Source: Arion vulgaris (Eukaryota > Mollusca > Gastropoda > Stylommatophora > Arionidae). Taken from it: a stretch of 64,000 nt of DNA. Location: positions 71,601,865 to 71,665,864 of the forward strand of contig CM036753.1 in the NCBI GenBank assembly GCA_020796225.1, given 5' to 3'. Of this stretch, positions 21,480 to 31,845 are shown in pieces. Within the stretch, counting starts at the first letter, position 1; each line of letters begins with the position of its first letter. The notes below the pieces were generated by a model. It was not told where the DNA came from. It did not search any database and saw only the letters and a program-made list of their open reading frames with translations. The position numbers and the translations under genes were made by a program.

Positions 21480-22800
21480 TTGTACAGGTACTGCTGGATG
21501 CTTGAATGGCAGAGAGACGAATGTGTACATATAATAGCGAGCCACATGAACCATTAGTATGAATACCCTTCGACATCTGTTAGAGGAGACTGAGCACCTA
21601 TGGGTCTGCACAGAGTGCCTTGACGTTAGTTCAATAACCAATAATCACCACAATAAAACTTGTGACATACAATACAGTCTATGAACTATGAAGCTAAATA
21701 GGAGTATACTGAAAAATGTACGTATGTATGTGTATGTATGTATGACCTTTTTCGTTTTTACAAACAGTCAATTGGCAAGTGTTTTACTGTGTCAACCTCT
21801 TTCGCCTTTCTTTCTTGTCTTTCAGCTCATACATCTCTTCCTTTCCAAACAACTCTGTTAGCAGATAGTTTTTCCCATGTGCTGGGACATATAGAAAAGT
21901 TCTTCATTGAGGCCTTGCAGCCATCTTTACATACTGAAAAATACTCGACAAAATAACTAAAACACTTCAAGTTGTTAAACTATGAGAGACTCTCACTCCC
22001 TCTCTATTCTGAAACATCAGTCAATACCAATCATCCCGCAGTAAAAGACCCTTCATAATCTAACTTGCTGTTTATAACCGTATCATAATTCATCCTGTTT
22101 CTTCCCATCATTCCTCCGCTGTAATTTTCTGACAGGATCGTTCAAACCTATCAAAAGATGGTTTCTGTCTCATTTCCGGTTTCAAGCGACAAGTTAAAAG
22201 TCAATATTTTCCCGTCATAGATGTCACCGGATAAGGGGTACAGTTTCTCTCGAAGGACCCTCGTCAAGGGATGTAGCAGATAACCTTGTGCTGGCGGCGC
22301 TGGCTTCCATTTCCGCACCTCCTTGTGATGAATGTTCTAGAGGCGAGAACAGGAACCCAAGTTTGCCCACAAAAGTGTCACCGAATTTTCTCATGTAATC
22401 CCCCTTTTTCAGCTCATTACACACGAGATGAAATCGCTAAGTTTTCAAACTGCAGCGCGAGTCGTTGTATTCAATCGTTTCTATTTTTTCTCATCTTTAA
22501 AAATGACCACTGATTGATTGAACAAACTGTAGAAATGTTTGCCGATCCTATGTGACCTTGCTATCGTTTAATGGTGGATGGGCAAGAAATTATGGGATGT
22601 TGTAGATTGAGCAATAAGGGATGGAATTATATAATGCAAAAATCTTTAAATCACACCGTGTTGAATACTAAGGAAATGAAGATGGTATTGATATGTTTAG
22701 TTTGTTCCTGCAAATAATGAAGTAATTTGTTTTCTTGTACGCTATGCTATTTCAACTTGTTTCAAAGCAATCACTACGTCTTTATCACGACCCCTCTATC
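21480..22800. other. Unrecognised DNA
   Basis: A short (TATG)n run is at about 21,721-21,745. Open frames at 21,738-21,956 (+) and 22,224-22,424 (-) have no motif I recognise. This is one of the longest stretches free of known repeats and thus a place where a host exon could hide. Confidence 0.4.
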
Positions 22801-22805
22801 GTTAT

Positions 22806-22971
22806 TTTCACTCTCTCTCTCTCTTCTATCTCCTCTCATCTATCTATCTCTTTCTCGCTCTCTTTCTATCTTCTATCTCTATCTCTATCTCTATCTATCT
22901 CTATCTTCTCTCTCTTCTATCTCTCTCTCTTCTCTCTTCTCTCTCTATCTCTCTCTCTATCTCTTCTCTCT

Positions 22972-23002
<31 letters not shown>

Positions 23003-23056
23003 ATCTTTTCTCTCTCTCTCTCTTTCTCTCTCTCTATCTCTCTCTCTCTCTCTTGT
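22806..23056. repeat. (CT)n/(TCTA)n microsatellite
   Basis: About 250 bp of mixed tctctctc and tatctcta. L/S-rich frames across it are shadows. Confidence 0.95.
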
Positions 23057-23140
23057 GTTACGATTACTGATAAAAATAAATAAAACGCACTTGCCTTGAA
23101 AAATATCCACATTATTACACACTCTCTTCATTGTTCTTTT

Positions 23141-23386
23141 CGCCTGTGTGCTGCCGAGGCTTGCAAGGGGAGCAAAGAATAGTATCACTGCGACCTACAA
23201 GGCATGATGTAAGAGGCGATTGATGTAGGACCTGGGGAAGCTACCCTAGTAAATAAAAAGCATTGCAGAAATCAGATGTGCTACCTGTAGGTGAAAAACC
23301 GGCAAAACGTAAATCGTTCTTAGGCTCAGATCACATACAAATCACACAGAGTGGTCGATATGAAGCGTTTGAAGAAGAAGAAAAAG
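23141..23386 (+). mobile_element. A2 element with 10-bp TSD
   Basis: cgcctgtgtgctgccgaggc to gtttgaagaagaagaaaaag. Flanked by ttgttctttt at 23,131-23,140 and 23,387-23,396. Confidence 0.85.
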
Positions 23387-23399
23387 TTGTTCTTTTTTA

Positions 23400-23545
23400 A
23401 TTGTGCTCTTTTCTACCAATCAACGTAACCACTCTTTGTGAATCGTGTGGTTTGCTCCGAGAACATGGGTACATTGCGAATAACAGGCCCGTACAGGATG
23501 TAGGACAGTCACATCCAAATTTCGTCCAAAGTGTAGACATATTAT
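23400..23545 (-). repeat. Diverged A-family-like body
   Basis: aaccactctttgtgaatcgtgtggtttg ... gagaacatgg ... cagtcacatccaaatttcg follows the A-family body order. It directly adjoins the A2 copy. Confidence 0.4.
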
Positions 23546-23894
23546 CCAACAGGGTCTACATTTGTACAAACAGACAACTGTAAGATTTTGCAAACAAAAG
23601 AACCTCACTTGAAAGTATCACATCTGAAGTTATACTGAAGCATGGTATCAAATCTGATTGGTCATAGGGAGGTCGTCAGAGCTGACCCGTGCCAACTCAC
23701 TTAATGATGCTGTCCTTCATCTTTTCATTGTAGGAAACATTGTCTCTTTGTCTTTTGCCACTGCAACGCAAAGCCATCGTTTTCTTAATAGATACCATAA
23801 AAAGTAAGACTGTCATTTCTCAGTCTGTCTTCATTACACACATCCTCCTTTCTGTTCATTAATTGTATTCTGAACATTTTTTTGCAAATAAAAA

Positions 23895-24105
23895 AATGTC
23901 AATTGCATATCCTTTATAGAACTTTGCGAATCCACCCCAGCTTTTTAACGCTGTTTGTGATTTTTCTAGGCATTATTACGTTTGCCATTGCTTTCTGAAC
24001 GGGTGGTGCCATCGTTATTTTGTAAAAATCCACGCGCAAGCAATTTGCAGATAACTAGCAACGGGGTTAATAGACCGAGTCACTATCCCCTAAGCCACAG
24101 ACGCT
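23895..24105 (-). mobile_element. SINE C, diverged
   Basis: Minus-strand copy with gcatatcctttatagaac, ctaggcattattacg and ctgaacgggtggtgccat. The head is reduced to taagccacagacgc. It is closest to the copies at 48,233 and 57,433, which suggests a subfamily. Confidence 0.65.
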
Positions 24106-24145
24106 ACCCCTTGTACAATTACTTATCAGTAAAGAGTTCTGTGGA

Positions 24146-24865
24146 GTATGGGTCTCTGTGTGTAGATATTAGGTGCTTGTCTCTTGTTTCAAAGGAATTC
24201 GGTTCGCTCCCTCGTTTAGTCATCGGAATATTTTTCTAGAGATCTCTGATCTCAGTGTAGGTGAGATCGAGTTCCTAGTCCTTTTGGAGACGGACGATAA
24301 AACGTAGGTCTCGTGTTCACGTTGAGCACGTAAAAGAAACATTGGCAGTTAACAGTCGAATAGAACAAAACTGGAAAGCCGGGGAAAAATTATATGGAAA
24401 GATTTTTAAACTAAAAACTCCTTCAAAATATTTTTACCACATCTTCTTCTTCTTTGCGTTCGTTCTTTAATCCAATTTTAATCCTCTTTGTGATATGTTT
24501 GATCTTTACCAAGAACGTGTATATGTTGCACATTGGTTTGGTAGGCCCTAAATGCATAGACTTCTACACATTTAAGACACATGCATCCAATTTCAGCCTA
24601 ACTTCCTTAGTCGCCTCTTACGACATGCGTGGCAGGTAACAGTGGTTTTATTCTTTACACCCCAAATTTGGGCCCCGATAACCACTCAGGCGTCCACATC
24701 TTCTAAAATACATCGGTGACTCTCGCCAGTGCTACGGAGTTCGTGCACAGACGCTGAGATCGTCCAGTGTAAGAAGGATATCGAAGCACATATGGTAACT
24801 CAACGAAGTGCAATGATCAGTCAATCAATCCAACGAAGTGCAATGATGATGGCATCAACATTCAA
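24146..24865 (+). mobile_element. SINE B interrupted by an A1 element
   Basis: Head-like tagatattaggtgcttgtctc and ggttcgctccctcg, body gatctcagtgtaggtgagatc and gacggacgataaaacg, then a break by A1 at 24,439-24,694. The 3' part resumes with gactctcgccagtgctacgg and a short tcaatcaat tail. Confidence 0.7.
24445..24692 (-). mobile_element. A1 element nested in SINE B, 11-bp TSD
   Basis: A full minus-strand A1. ccacatcttct occurs at its left (about 24,438-24,448, overlapping the tail complement) and at its right (24,693-24,703), marking the insertion into SINE B. Confidence 0.8.
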
Positions 24866-24954
24866 TCACATCATTCCTACGTGTAAGTAAAGTAAAAGTA
24901 AAGGAAGCAGTTTTCAAACCATAATGTATATTGGAAAATACGGTGCCTTAGCCA

Positions 24955-25170
24955 AATTCATCTGTACTTGTGCAAGAGTACGACAGATCTGTACTTGTGG
25001 CACACGATCTGTACTTTGTGGCACACGATCTGTACTGACACTTGTTGTGCACACGATCTGTACTTTGGACGAGCACACGATCTGTACTTTGACGGCTTAC
25101 ACGATCTGTACTTGTGGCAACGATCGCTGTGGCATACGATCTGTACTCTCGGCACACGATCTGTACTTAC
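24955..25170. repeat. Cluster of a 13-bp CACGATCTGTACT motif
   Basis: About nine copies of (c)acgatctgtact or close variants, separated by spacers of different sequence and length. This is not a plain tandem repeat. Spacers are too short and irregular for a CRISPR array, and the context is eukaryotic. Confidence 0.75.
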
Positions 25171-25262
25171 GCGATGGACGATGGGTCAACATCACTCCTG
25201 CCATTTTACTTCAAGATGTTTTCTGGTACCCAATTGAAGTTGGCTCTGACCTGATCCAGAGA
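25168..25262 (-). mobile_element. SINE D fragment
   Basis: gatgggtcaacatcactcctgcc ... tttctggtacccaattgaagttgg matches the middle of SINE D at 39,760-39,845. Confidence 0.55.
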
Positions 25263-25400
25263 CAACTATAAACTTATGGGCCTTCGGACTCGGGTAAGAA
25301 TTATGAATCAGACCACAACTACACCACGTGACCTCGCATTCCAGTATTGGTGTATATAGACGAATTTATTTTAAAATCAACACAAAATGCTAAACTTAAG
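25245..25400 (+). repeat. Dispersed repeat R1, left part
   Basis: gacaactataaacttatggg ... attccagtattggtgtatat ... caacacaaaatgctaaa matches the first 160 bp of R1 at 11,597. Confidence 0.6.
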
Positions 25401-25728
25401 GATGAGCTGAAAGGCAAGAGAGACAAACGCAAACTCCAGAAGTTGTCACAGTAAAATACTTGCCATTGACCGTCTGTAAATACTGAAAAAACATATTTAA
25501 GTAGGCTTGTCAGTCTGGTCGTGGGACGGATTGACGTAATACGTAGAAGTTCGCCTATCGACTCCAACACAAAAGTTCAAACACACCCTCGACGTTCCAC
25601 GTGTGAGGAAAGACATTGGCCCTCTAACTCAAGATCCCTAGGTTCACTAGGGCCTAGACATGTGAAGTGGCAGGCATTTCATATCCTGAGATCTGAAAAC
25701 ACTACGGGAGATTTTATTTATATCTATT
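25401..25728. other. Unrecognised DNA
   Basis: No gene or repeat recognised between R1 and the nested A2 locus. Confidence 0.35.
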
Positions 25729-25778
25729 TCGCTTGTGTGTTTCCGTGGCTCAAAAATGGAGCAAAGAATAGTAACACT

Positions 25779-26022
25779 GCCGCCCGAGTGATTACCGGGG
25801 CCCATATTTGGGGTGTAAAGAATAGAACTGTCACGCATGTCGTAAGAGGAGGCTAAGGAGGTTAGTCTGAAATCGGATGCACGTGTCCTAAACATGTACA
25901 AGTCTATACGTTTAGGGTCTACAAACCAATGTGCAACCAATACGTTCTTGGCAAAGATCAAACATATCACAAAGAGTGATTAAAATTGGCGTAAAGAACG
26001 AACGCAAAGAAGAAGATGAAGG
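25779..26022 (+). mobile_element. A1 element in A2, 11-bp TSD
   Basis: cgcccgagtgattaccgggg to gaagaagatgaagg, flanked by agtaacactgc on each side. Some bases after gaatagaac are missing compared with other A1 copies. Confidence 0.85.
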
Positions 26023-26107
26023 AGTAACACTGCGTCCTTGCGTCCTACAATGCATGTCGTCAGAGGCGACTGAGGTAGGGTCATAGGGAAGCTACGCTAG
26101 TAGATAT

Positions 26108-27580
26108 CTTCTTCTTCTTCTTTGCGTTCGTTCTTTACGACTAATTGTAATCACTCTTTGTGATATGTTTGATCTTTGCCAAGAACGTGTATACGTTGCA
26201 CATTGGTTTGGTAGGCCCTAAACGCATAAGACTTCTACACGTTTAGGACACATGCATCCGATTTCAGCAAAACCTCCTTAGTCGCCTCTTACGACATGCG
26301 TGGAAGGTAACAGTGGTTCTATTCTTTACACCCCAAACTACCAAACCCAAACTGCTACAATTTTGGAATCTAGAATCAAACCTATAATAGAACCACAGCT
26401 GAACATCGCTCAATTTGGGTTCAGAAAGGGAAAGAGTTGCACTGATGCCCTGTTCACACTAAGGCAACTCAGCGAAAACACCATAGAATATGACAAACAG
26501 CTCAACTTAGCATTCATAGACCAAGAAAAAGCCTTTGATAGAATAAACAGAAACAAACTATGGGCCATACTAAGTGAATATGGAATTCAGGGCCAACTAT
26601 TAGACAATATTAGAGCGCTATACCAAAAATGCTCAAGCGTAGTACGAACAAGCGACGGCCTGACAGACGAATTTGAATTATCATCAGGAGTAAGGCAGGG
26701 ATGTGTGCTTTCGCCTATACTTTTCAATATTTACATAGACAGGATAACGCAAGAAACCAAGACAGATAACAACCTCGATAACAACTACAATTTAATAAAC
26801 GAACTACTCTTTGCAGATGATCAGAGTATAATTTACAACAACGAACACAAACTTCAACAACACATAAATGCCCTGCAAGCCACATGCGAAAAATATGACA
26901 TGAAAATTAACACCTCCAAAACAGAAGTCATGACAATAAGTAGGTCAACAGGTCAACTAAATATACACGTGAATAATGTCAAAATACAACAGACTCCAGA
27001 ATTCAAATATCTCGGGAGTATATTCACAGCAGATGGAAAGATGAACAGATAAATCGAGACTAGATGCCGTCACCACTATTAAAACATCCAAGCATTAACA
27101 TGGCAGTCAAACGACAACTGATAAACTGCATATTTATTCCAACTCTCTCCTATCAGTGCCAAACATGGTCCCTGACTAAGACACAAGAAAGAAAGATTAC
27201 AACATGTGAAATGAGATGTCTACGAAAAGCTGTCAACGTTACAAGGCGAGATAGAGTGAGAAACGAGAATATCAGAAGCATCGTTGGTACTATACCATGC
27301 ATACAGTACATCGAGAAGCAAAGATTCAAGTGGTTCGGCCATCTAATGAGAATGGAACCACATTTACTACCATTACGTGCCTATAATAATCGACACTCAG
27401 GGCACAGAGCACGAGGCAGGCCAAGAACAAGATGGATAGATAACATCTCAGAGTCCCTGCGAAAGCATGGACTGACAACGTCAAGCGCAACACACCTGGC
27501 ACAAGATAGAAACGAACTCTCCCCACGACGCTTCACGGCAAATGTGGTTAAGATAAGATAAGATAAGAACCACTCGGGCG
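26108..27580 (-). mobile_element. A1 element in A2, itself split by an RT pseudogene
   Basis: Minus-strand A1 is present from the (TTC)n at 26,108 to acaccccaaa at 26,336, and its last 13 bp (aaccactcgggcg) at 27,568-27,580. The two ends are flanked by gctagtagatat at 26,096-26,107 and 27,581-27,592. About 12 bp of A1 (the tttgggccccggt part) are missing at the inner insertion site. Confidence 0.85.
26337..27567 (+). pseudogene. LINE reverse transcriptase pseudogene, 5' truncated
   Basis: The fullest RT domain in the window. In order: QFGFRKGKSCTDAL; motif A FIDQEKAFDR (about 26,513); motif B SSGVRQGCVLSP (about 26,681); motif C NELLFADDQ (about 26,800); TEVMTISR; EFKYLGSIFTADGK; then, in another frame, LSYQCQTW, KWFGHLMRME and RARGRPRTRW. 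The endonuclease is absent, there is an in-frame TAA at 27,050-27,052 and a frameshift before about 27,095, so it is inactive. It ends within a few bases of the stop in (GATAA)n, a short simple-repeat tail of the kind known for RTE-type LINEs. The frame opens in the flanking A1, so its first dozen residues are A1-derived. Confidence 0.85.
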
Positions 27581-27745
27581 GCTAGTAGATATAAAACGTC
27601 GCAGAGATCGGATGTGCAGGCCTACTTGAAGGCGCATAGCTGGCACAGTCTTAAATCCCTCTTAGGTCCAAATCACATACAAATCACACAAAGAGTGGTT
27701 TAACAAGTGGTCGATATGAAAAGTTCGAAGAAAAAAAAGATGTAT

Positions 27746-28474
27746 ATAGGTCTGTGTGGTCTCAAAAATTTAGTATTTTATTTCTTCATTAATTCATATT
27801 TATTTTTATAGCTGTCATATTTGTGTAAGATCACACATTTTTAGGCCAGCCAGTGCCACAGTCTCACCTTTTCCATGACCTGAGTATAGTATATGTTAAA
27901 GACCCTGCGTGTGGCGTCGAAATGTCACCGCGATCACGATGTTTTGTATGAGTAATCAACAGAAAACGGACAAGAAACGAAACTTATCTTATCACAGCTT
28001 AGCTCTAATCCTGATATCAAATTTTACTGTTGGCCACAAAAAAATATTCAACTTTAACCAAGCTTGGCTAATTAATTAAGCTATAAATATTCATATCACG
28101 TGACAGTAGGAGTTCCCGCACGCGCTCAGACTCATCTTCGAGTCGGGAGTTACCGCCCTTGCCGAGAAAGTGTTATCATGACAGCGATAATTTGCGATGA
28201 TTATCGGAAATTTCGTTCAACTGAGGTATACGATTACCGTCTTCGACCGTTCCATTATTTAAAACGGTCATCATTCACCTGGGACCGGTAGTCACGGAAA
28301 CTATTCCATCCTCTCCAGTCGGGTGTGAACAATGACAAGCTCCCAAAAGTGGGTACTGGACTCTAGATTAATCAAACTTAATATCACACCATCGTATTAT
28401 ACGTTCACTAGCTGTAGTAGACAAGGGAGGGTGAAGATGATGAGGGTCTTCTCCATTGCGTTTCTTATTATTCA
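27746..28474. other. Unrecognised DNA
   Basis: No gene or repeat family recognised; a moderately GC-richer patch is at 28,105-28,180. Confidence 0.4.
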
Positions 28475-28479
28475 TTTTA

Positions 28480-28610
28480 AGCAAGTTGAAAACTCATTCT
28501 AATTTGTGTGGTTTGTGCAGAGAACGTGCTTGTGTTGCGCCCCGTTCACAGACTCCTGCGCATGATGACCAGGCACATCCGACAGTCTGAACTAAGTAGA
28601 TGCTGGTTAG
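28480..28610 (-). repeat. Diverged A-family-like body
   Basis: tttgtgtggtttgtgcagagaacgtgc ... gaccaggcacatccgacagtctgaac, as at 10,468 and 43,725. Confidence 0.35.
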
Positions 28611-28707
28611 GGTAAGAAAATAGAAAGTATGTTAAGAGGACGCAAGGAAAGACTTCTTAGAAAAATACTTAAGCAAACCTGGGAGGATACGATTAGAAAT
28701 ATCAGAC

Positions 28708-28960
28708 GCCCGAGTGGTTACCGGGGCCCAAATTTGGGGTGTCAAGAGTAGAACCACTGTTACCTGCCACGCTTGTCGTAATAGGCGACTAAGGAGGTTT
28801 GACTGAAATCGGATGTACATGTCCTAAACGTGTAGAAGTCTATGCGTTTAGGTGCCTAGCAAACCAATGTGCAACGTATACACGTTCTTGGCAAAGATCA
28901 AATATATCACAAAGAGTGATTAAAATTGGTCGTAAAGAACGAACGCAAAGAAGAAGAAGA
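28708..28960 (+). mobile_element. A1 element with 13-bp TSD
   Basis: A complete copy. agaaatatcagac at 28,695-28,707 is repeated exactly at 28,961-28,973. Confidence 0.9.
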
Positions 28961-29007
28961 AGAAATATCAGACTTCAAGAGTTAACTGGTCTAAAAGGCA
29001 TAAAATA

Positions 29008-29460
29008 AATTGATTGATTGATTGATTGATTGATTAATAGGACCATATTCACTACACTTCGGTAAGCAACCATTTGTGCTACGATCTGTTTCTTACACAG
29101 GAAGATCTCAGCTACAGTGCACAAACTCCGTACCACCGGCGAGGGTCCCCATATAATTTTGAAGATGGTGAAGATATTTTTGTAGATATTTTATTTTTGA
29201 ATTTTGCCAGGCCATCTGCTTTCCAATCTACTCTTCTCGATTTTGAATTGAGAATTTTGAACTGCTTGAGTTTGTTCTTTTTCGTGCTCGAATTGAAAAC
29301 GGGACCTACAATGTATCGCCCGTCTCCGATAGGACTAGGAACTCGATCTCACCTACACTGAGATCAGGAATCTCTGGAAAAATATTCCGATGGCTACACG
29401 AGGGAGCGAACCTGGTACCTTTGACACGAGAGACGAGCGCCTAACCCTCAACGCCAAAGA
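29008..29460 (-). mobile_element. SINE B, full length
   Basis: Read on the minus strand: tRNA-like head ggcgttgagggttaggcgct with B-box-like ggttcgctccc, then body gatctcagtgtaggtgagatc, gggcgatacattgtagg, gaccctcgccggtggtacgg, agctgagatcttcctgtg, and a (TCAA)n tail at the left end. The tail type, not poly(A), separates it from SINE E. Its head is the unit of the neighbouring satellite. Confidence 0.8.
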
Positions 29461-30010
29461 GCGAACCTGGTACCTTTGACACCTACAGACCAGCGCCTAA
29501 CCCTCAACGCCAAAGAGCGAACCTGGTACCTTTGACACCTACAGACCAGCGCCTAACCCTCAACGCCAAAGAGCGAACCTGGTACCTTTGACACCTACAG
29601 ACCAGCGCCTAACCCTCAACGCCAAAGAGCGAACCTGGTACCTTTGACACCTACAGACCAGCGCCTAACCCTCAACGCCAAAGAGCGAACCTGGTACCTT
29701 TGACACCTACAGACCAGCGCCTAACCCTCAACGCCAAAGAGCGAACCTGGTACCTTTGACACCTACAGACCAGCGCCTAACCCTCAACGCCAAAGAGCGA
29801 ACCTGGTACCTTTGACACCTACAGACCAGCGCCTAACCCCAACGCCAAAGAGCGAACCTGGTACCTTTGACACGAGAGACGAGCGCCTAACCCTCAACGC
29901 CAAAGAGCGAACCTGGTACCTTTGACACGAGAGACCAGCGCCTAACCTCAACGCCAAAGAGCGAACCTGGTACCTTGACACACTGGGACCAGCGCCTAAC
30001 TCAACGCCAA
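29406..30010 (-). repeat. 56-bp satellite made of the SINE B tRNA-like head, ~11 copies
   Basis: The unit is agcgaacctggtaccttt plus gacacctacagaccagcgc plus ctaaccctcaacgccaaag, with period 56 from 29,461. The first copies (29,406-29,460) are still joined to the SINE B body and read cacgagagacgagcgc; the array copies read cacctacagaccagcgc. Each unit retains both promoter-box-like motifs of the head. No protein is implied. Confidence 0.9.
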
Positions 30011-30600
30011 GCGAACCTGGTTACCGGGCCCACATTTGGGTCCAGGCCTAACCCAACGCCAAGCGAACCTGGACTTTGAATACGACAAAGCGCCTAACCT
30101 CAAGCAAAGCAAACGTGAGATCTATGCGTTTAGGAGCCCTACCTCAAACCAAAAGAAACTGTACTTTGACAAATAATACCAGGATTAAACTTGGTCAAAG
30201 AACGAACGCAAAAAAGAAGAAGAAATATCAGACTTCAAGGTTACTGTCTAAAGGCAAACAATGATTGATTATTGAGATGAAAGCCATATTCACTGACACT
30301 TCGTAAGAACATTTGTGCTACCAACGCTAAGCAAACCTGGGTACTTTGACACGAGGACAAACGCCTGAACCCCACGCGAAGAGCCCTGTAATTTTGAAGA
30401 GGTGATATCTTTAAGATATTTTATTGCAATCCTGGTACCTTTACAATCTCAGCGCCTTGAATTGAAAGAACTTTAACCGTGTTTGATTCTTTTCCAGTGC
30501 CTCAATGAAAACGGACCTAACTGTCCTGCCCACGAAGACAGGCCTAACCACTAGCAAGAGGAACTGGACTCTTGACACACAATATCCGATCACGCCACAG
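30011..30600. other. Blended sequence: SINE B/A1 neighbourhood mixed with satellite
   Basis: In order, this stretch shows degraded words of the left neighbourhood (ggttaccgggcccacatttggg; tatgcgtttaggagccctacc; aacgaacgcaaaaaagaag; aatatcagacttcaagg; ccatattcactgacacttcg) interleaved with satellite words (gcgaacctgg, cgcctaacc). It repeats 28,720-29,330 in order. Such interleaving is more like an averaged consensus than evolved DNA. Confidence 0.6.
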
Positions 30601-30768
30601 GAGAACCTGGTACCTTACACGAGAGACGAGCGCCTAACCCTCAACGCCAAAGAGCGAACATGGTACTTTACACGAGAGACAGCGCCTAACCTCAACGCCA
30701 AAGAGCGAACCTGGTACCTTTGACACGAGAGACGAGCGCCTAACCTCAACGCCAAAAGACCACATAAA
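30601..30768 (-). repeat. 56-bp SINE B head satellite, right block, ~3 copies
   Basis: Units with gagaacctggtacctt and cacgagagacgagcgcctaa, as in the joined-to-SINE version. Confidence 0.85.
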
Positions 30769-30774
30769 AAAGAT

Positions 30775-30890
30775 AAAAAAAAAGAGATGATGTCGATGAT
30801 TATTGATTGATTAGTCATCATCACTCACTTCGTGAGTAAATGTGTGCTACGATCTCTTTCTACACAGGAAGATCTCAGGGGAACGAATGA
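30775..30890 (-). mobile_element. SINE B 3' end
   Basis: attattgattgattagtcat tail region, then cttcgtgagtaaatgtgtgc and acacaggaagatctcagg, the 3' third of SINE B on the minus strand. Confidence 0.6.
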
Positions 30891-30902
30891 ATTTCCTAGC
30901 AT

Positions 30903-31050
30903 CAGCAAAGATGGCGATGAATTGGACATATCCTCGGGATGAGAAATGAAAAGACGGCCAAGAAATGCAATGCAGGGAACACTCAAGGGACAGCGGAAAA
31001 AAAGACTAAATGGAACATGGAGAATTTTTGGAAGTAGACAAAAGAACTCA
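30903..31050 (+). mobile_element. LINE C-terminal fragment
   Basis: gatggcgatgaattggacatatcctcggg translates, with frameshifts, to the (R/K)WR-IGHILRM block seen in the other LINE fragments, followed by a lysine/arginine-rich stretch (KKRLNGTWRIFG). Confidence 0.6.
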
Positions 31051-31550
31051 AAAAGTAGGTTATTCATCCCTGAATTGATGACGTTTCAGGGGTTTGGCTC
31101 ATAAAAAAATAATTTTCCAAGTTCAAGCAATTATTTTATAATAGTCATTTTAAGCTAAGAATGTAGATCTATTTTAATGTTAAAAAAAACAAGTTTCATG
31201 GTTGCCATGACAACAGCGGCCATCTTTAAAACATACATGTTATTAGAATCCTAAAATTTACAACACAAACAAAAATTTTGAAAAATAAATGGGTGATTCA
31301 TAAACTGTAAACATATTTACAGCTACTGATGCATTTATTTTTGTAAAATCTCAAGAAATATATTTTATGTTTATTTTTAAACTTATGCTTGCCAAAAACC
31401 GCCCAAAAAGTGTCATCATTTCACATTGAAAATTAATTTTAAAAACACATATTCACAAAAACGTAATTTGAAATGCACCAATAGCTACAAAATGATACGG
31501 GGGATATTCATCTCAAATTGTGTGTTTCTAGCTTTAGTATTAGTTAAACA
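31051..31550. other. Unrecognised AT-rich DNA
   Basis: No gene or repeat recognised; strongly AT-rich. Confidence 0.4.
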
Positions 31551-31560
31551 AAAACACGTT

Positions 31561-31782
31561 TTTTTGTTTTTGTTCTTTTTCCTATCCAGAAGCACTTGAG
31601 CTTTTCAGCTCTTCGGCTCGGTGCCATGGAGATCGTAACCCTTCGGTTCGGTGCCACAACACCGTAAATCTGGGGAATCTGTGGCTTTTTCTGCCATTCC
31701 GCGGAATTGAACCCGTACACACAGAGGGATAGTCACCCGTAGCCCAACGAGCGACGAACACGCTGGTCAGACGGGCACAGAA
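31561..31782 (-). mobile_element. SINE E, full length
   Basis: T-rich left end (poly(A) complement), gcttttcagctcttcggctc, tggtgccac...cgtaaatctgg, and the head complement gcggaattgaacccgtacac. aaacacgtt lies on both sides (31,552-31,560 and about 31,782-31,790). Confidence 0.8.
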
Positions 31783-31845
31783 ACACGTTAAAACAAATTA
31801 ATACAGTTTTACAAAGTACAACAACAAGTTAGAGCGACATTTCGA

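Larger units (their letters stand above)
25729..27745 (+). mobile_element. A2 element split twice by A1 insertions
   Basis: A2 begins cgcttgtgtgtttccgtggc, is cut at agtaacactgc (25,768-25,778), resumes at about 26,023 with agtaacactgcgtccttgcg, is cut again at gctagtagatat (26,096-26,107), and resumes at 27,581 to finish with gtggtcgatatgaaaagttcg and gaagaaaaaaaag. Both interruptions carry a duplicated target, so the order of events can be read. Confidence 0.85.

Noticed and set aside
22727..23083. Leucine/serine-rich membrane protein
   Set aside because: Lies in a (CT)n/(TCTA)n microsatellite.
24955..25170. CRISPR-like array
   Set aside because: Motif of 13 bp, spacers of 5-23 bp with no constant length, eukaryotic context and no cas genes.
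28985..29035. Independent (TGAT)n microsatellite
   Set aside because: It is the (TCAA)n tail of the minus-strand SINE B that follows, not a separate repeat.
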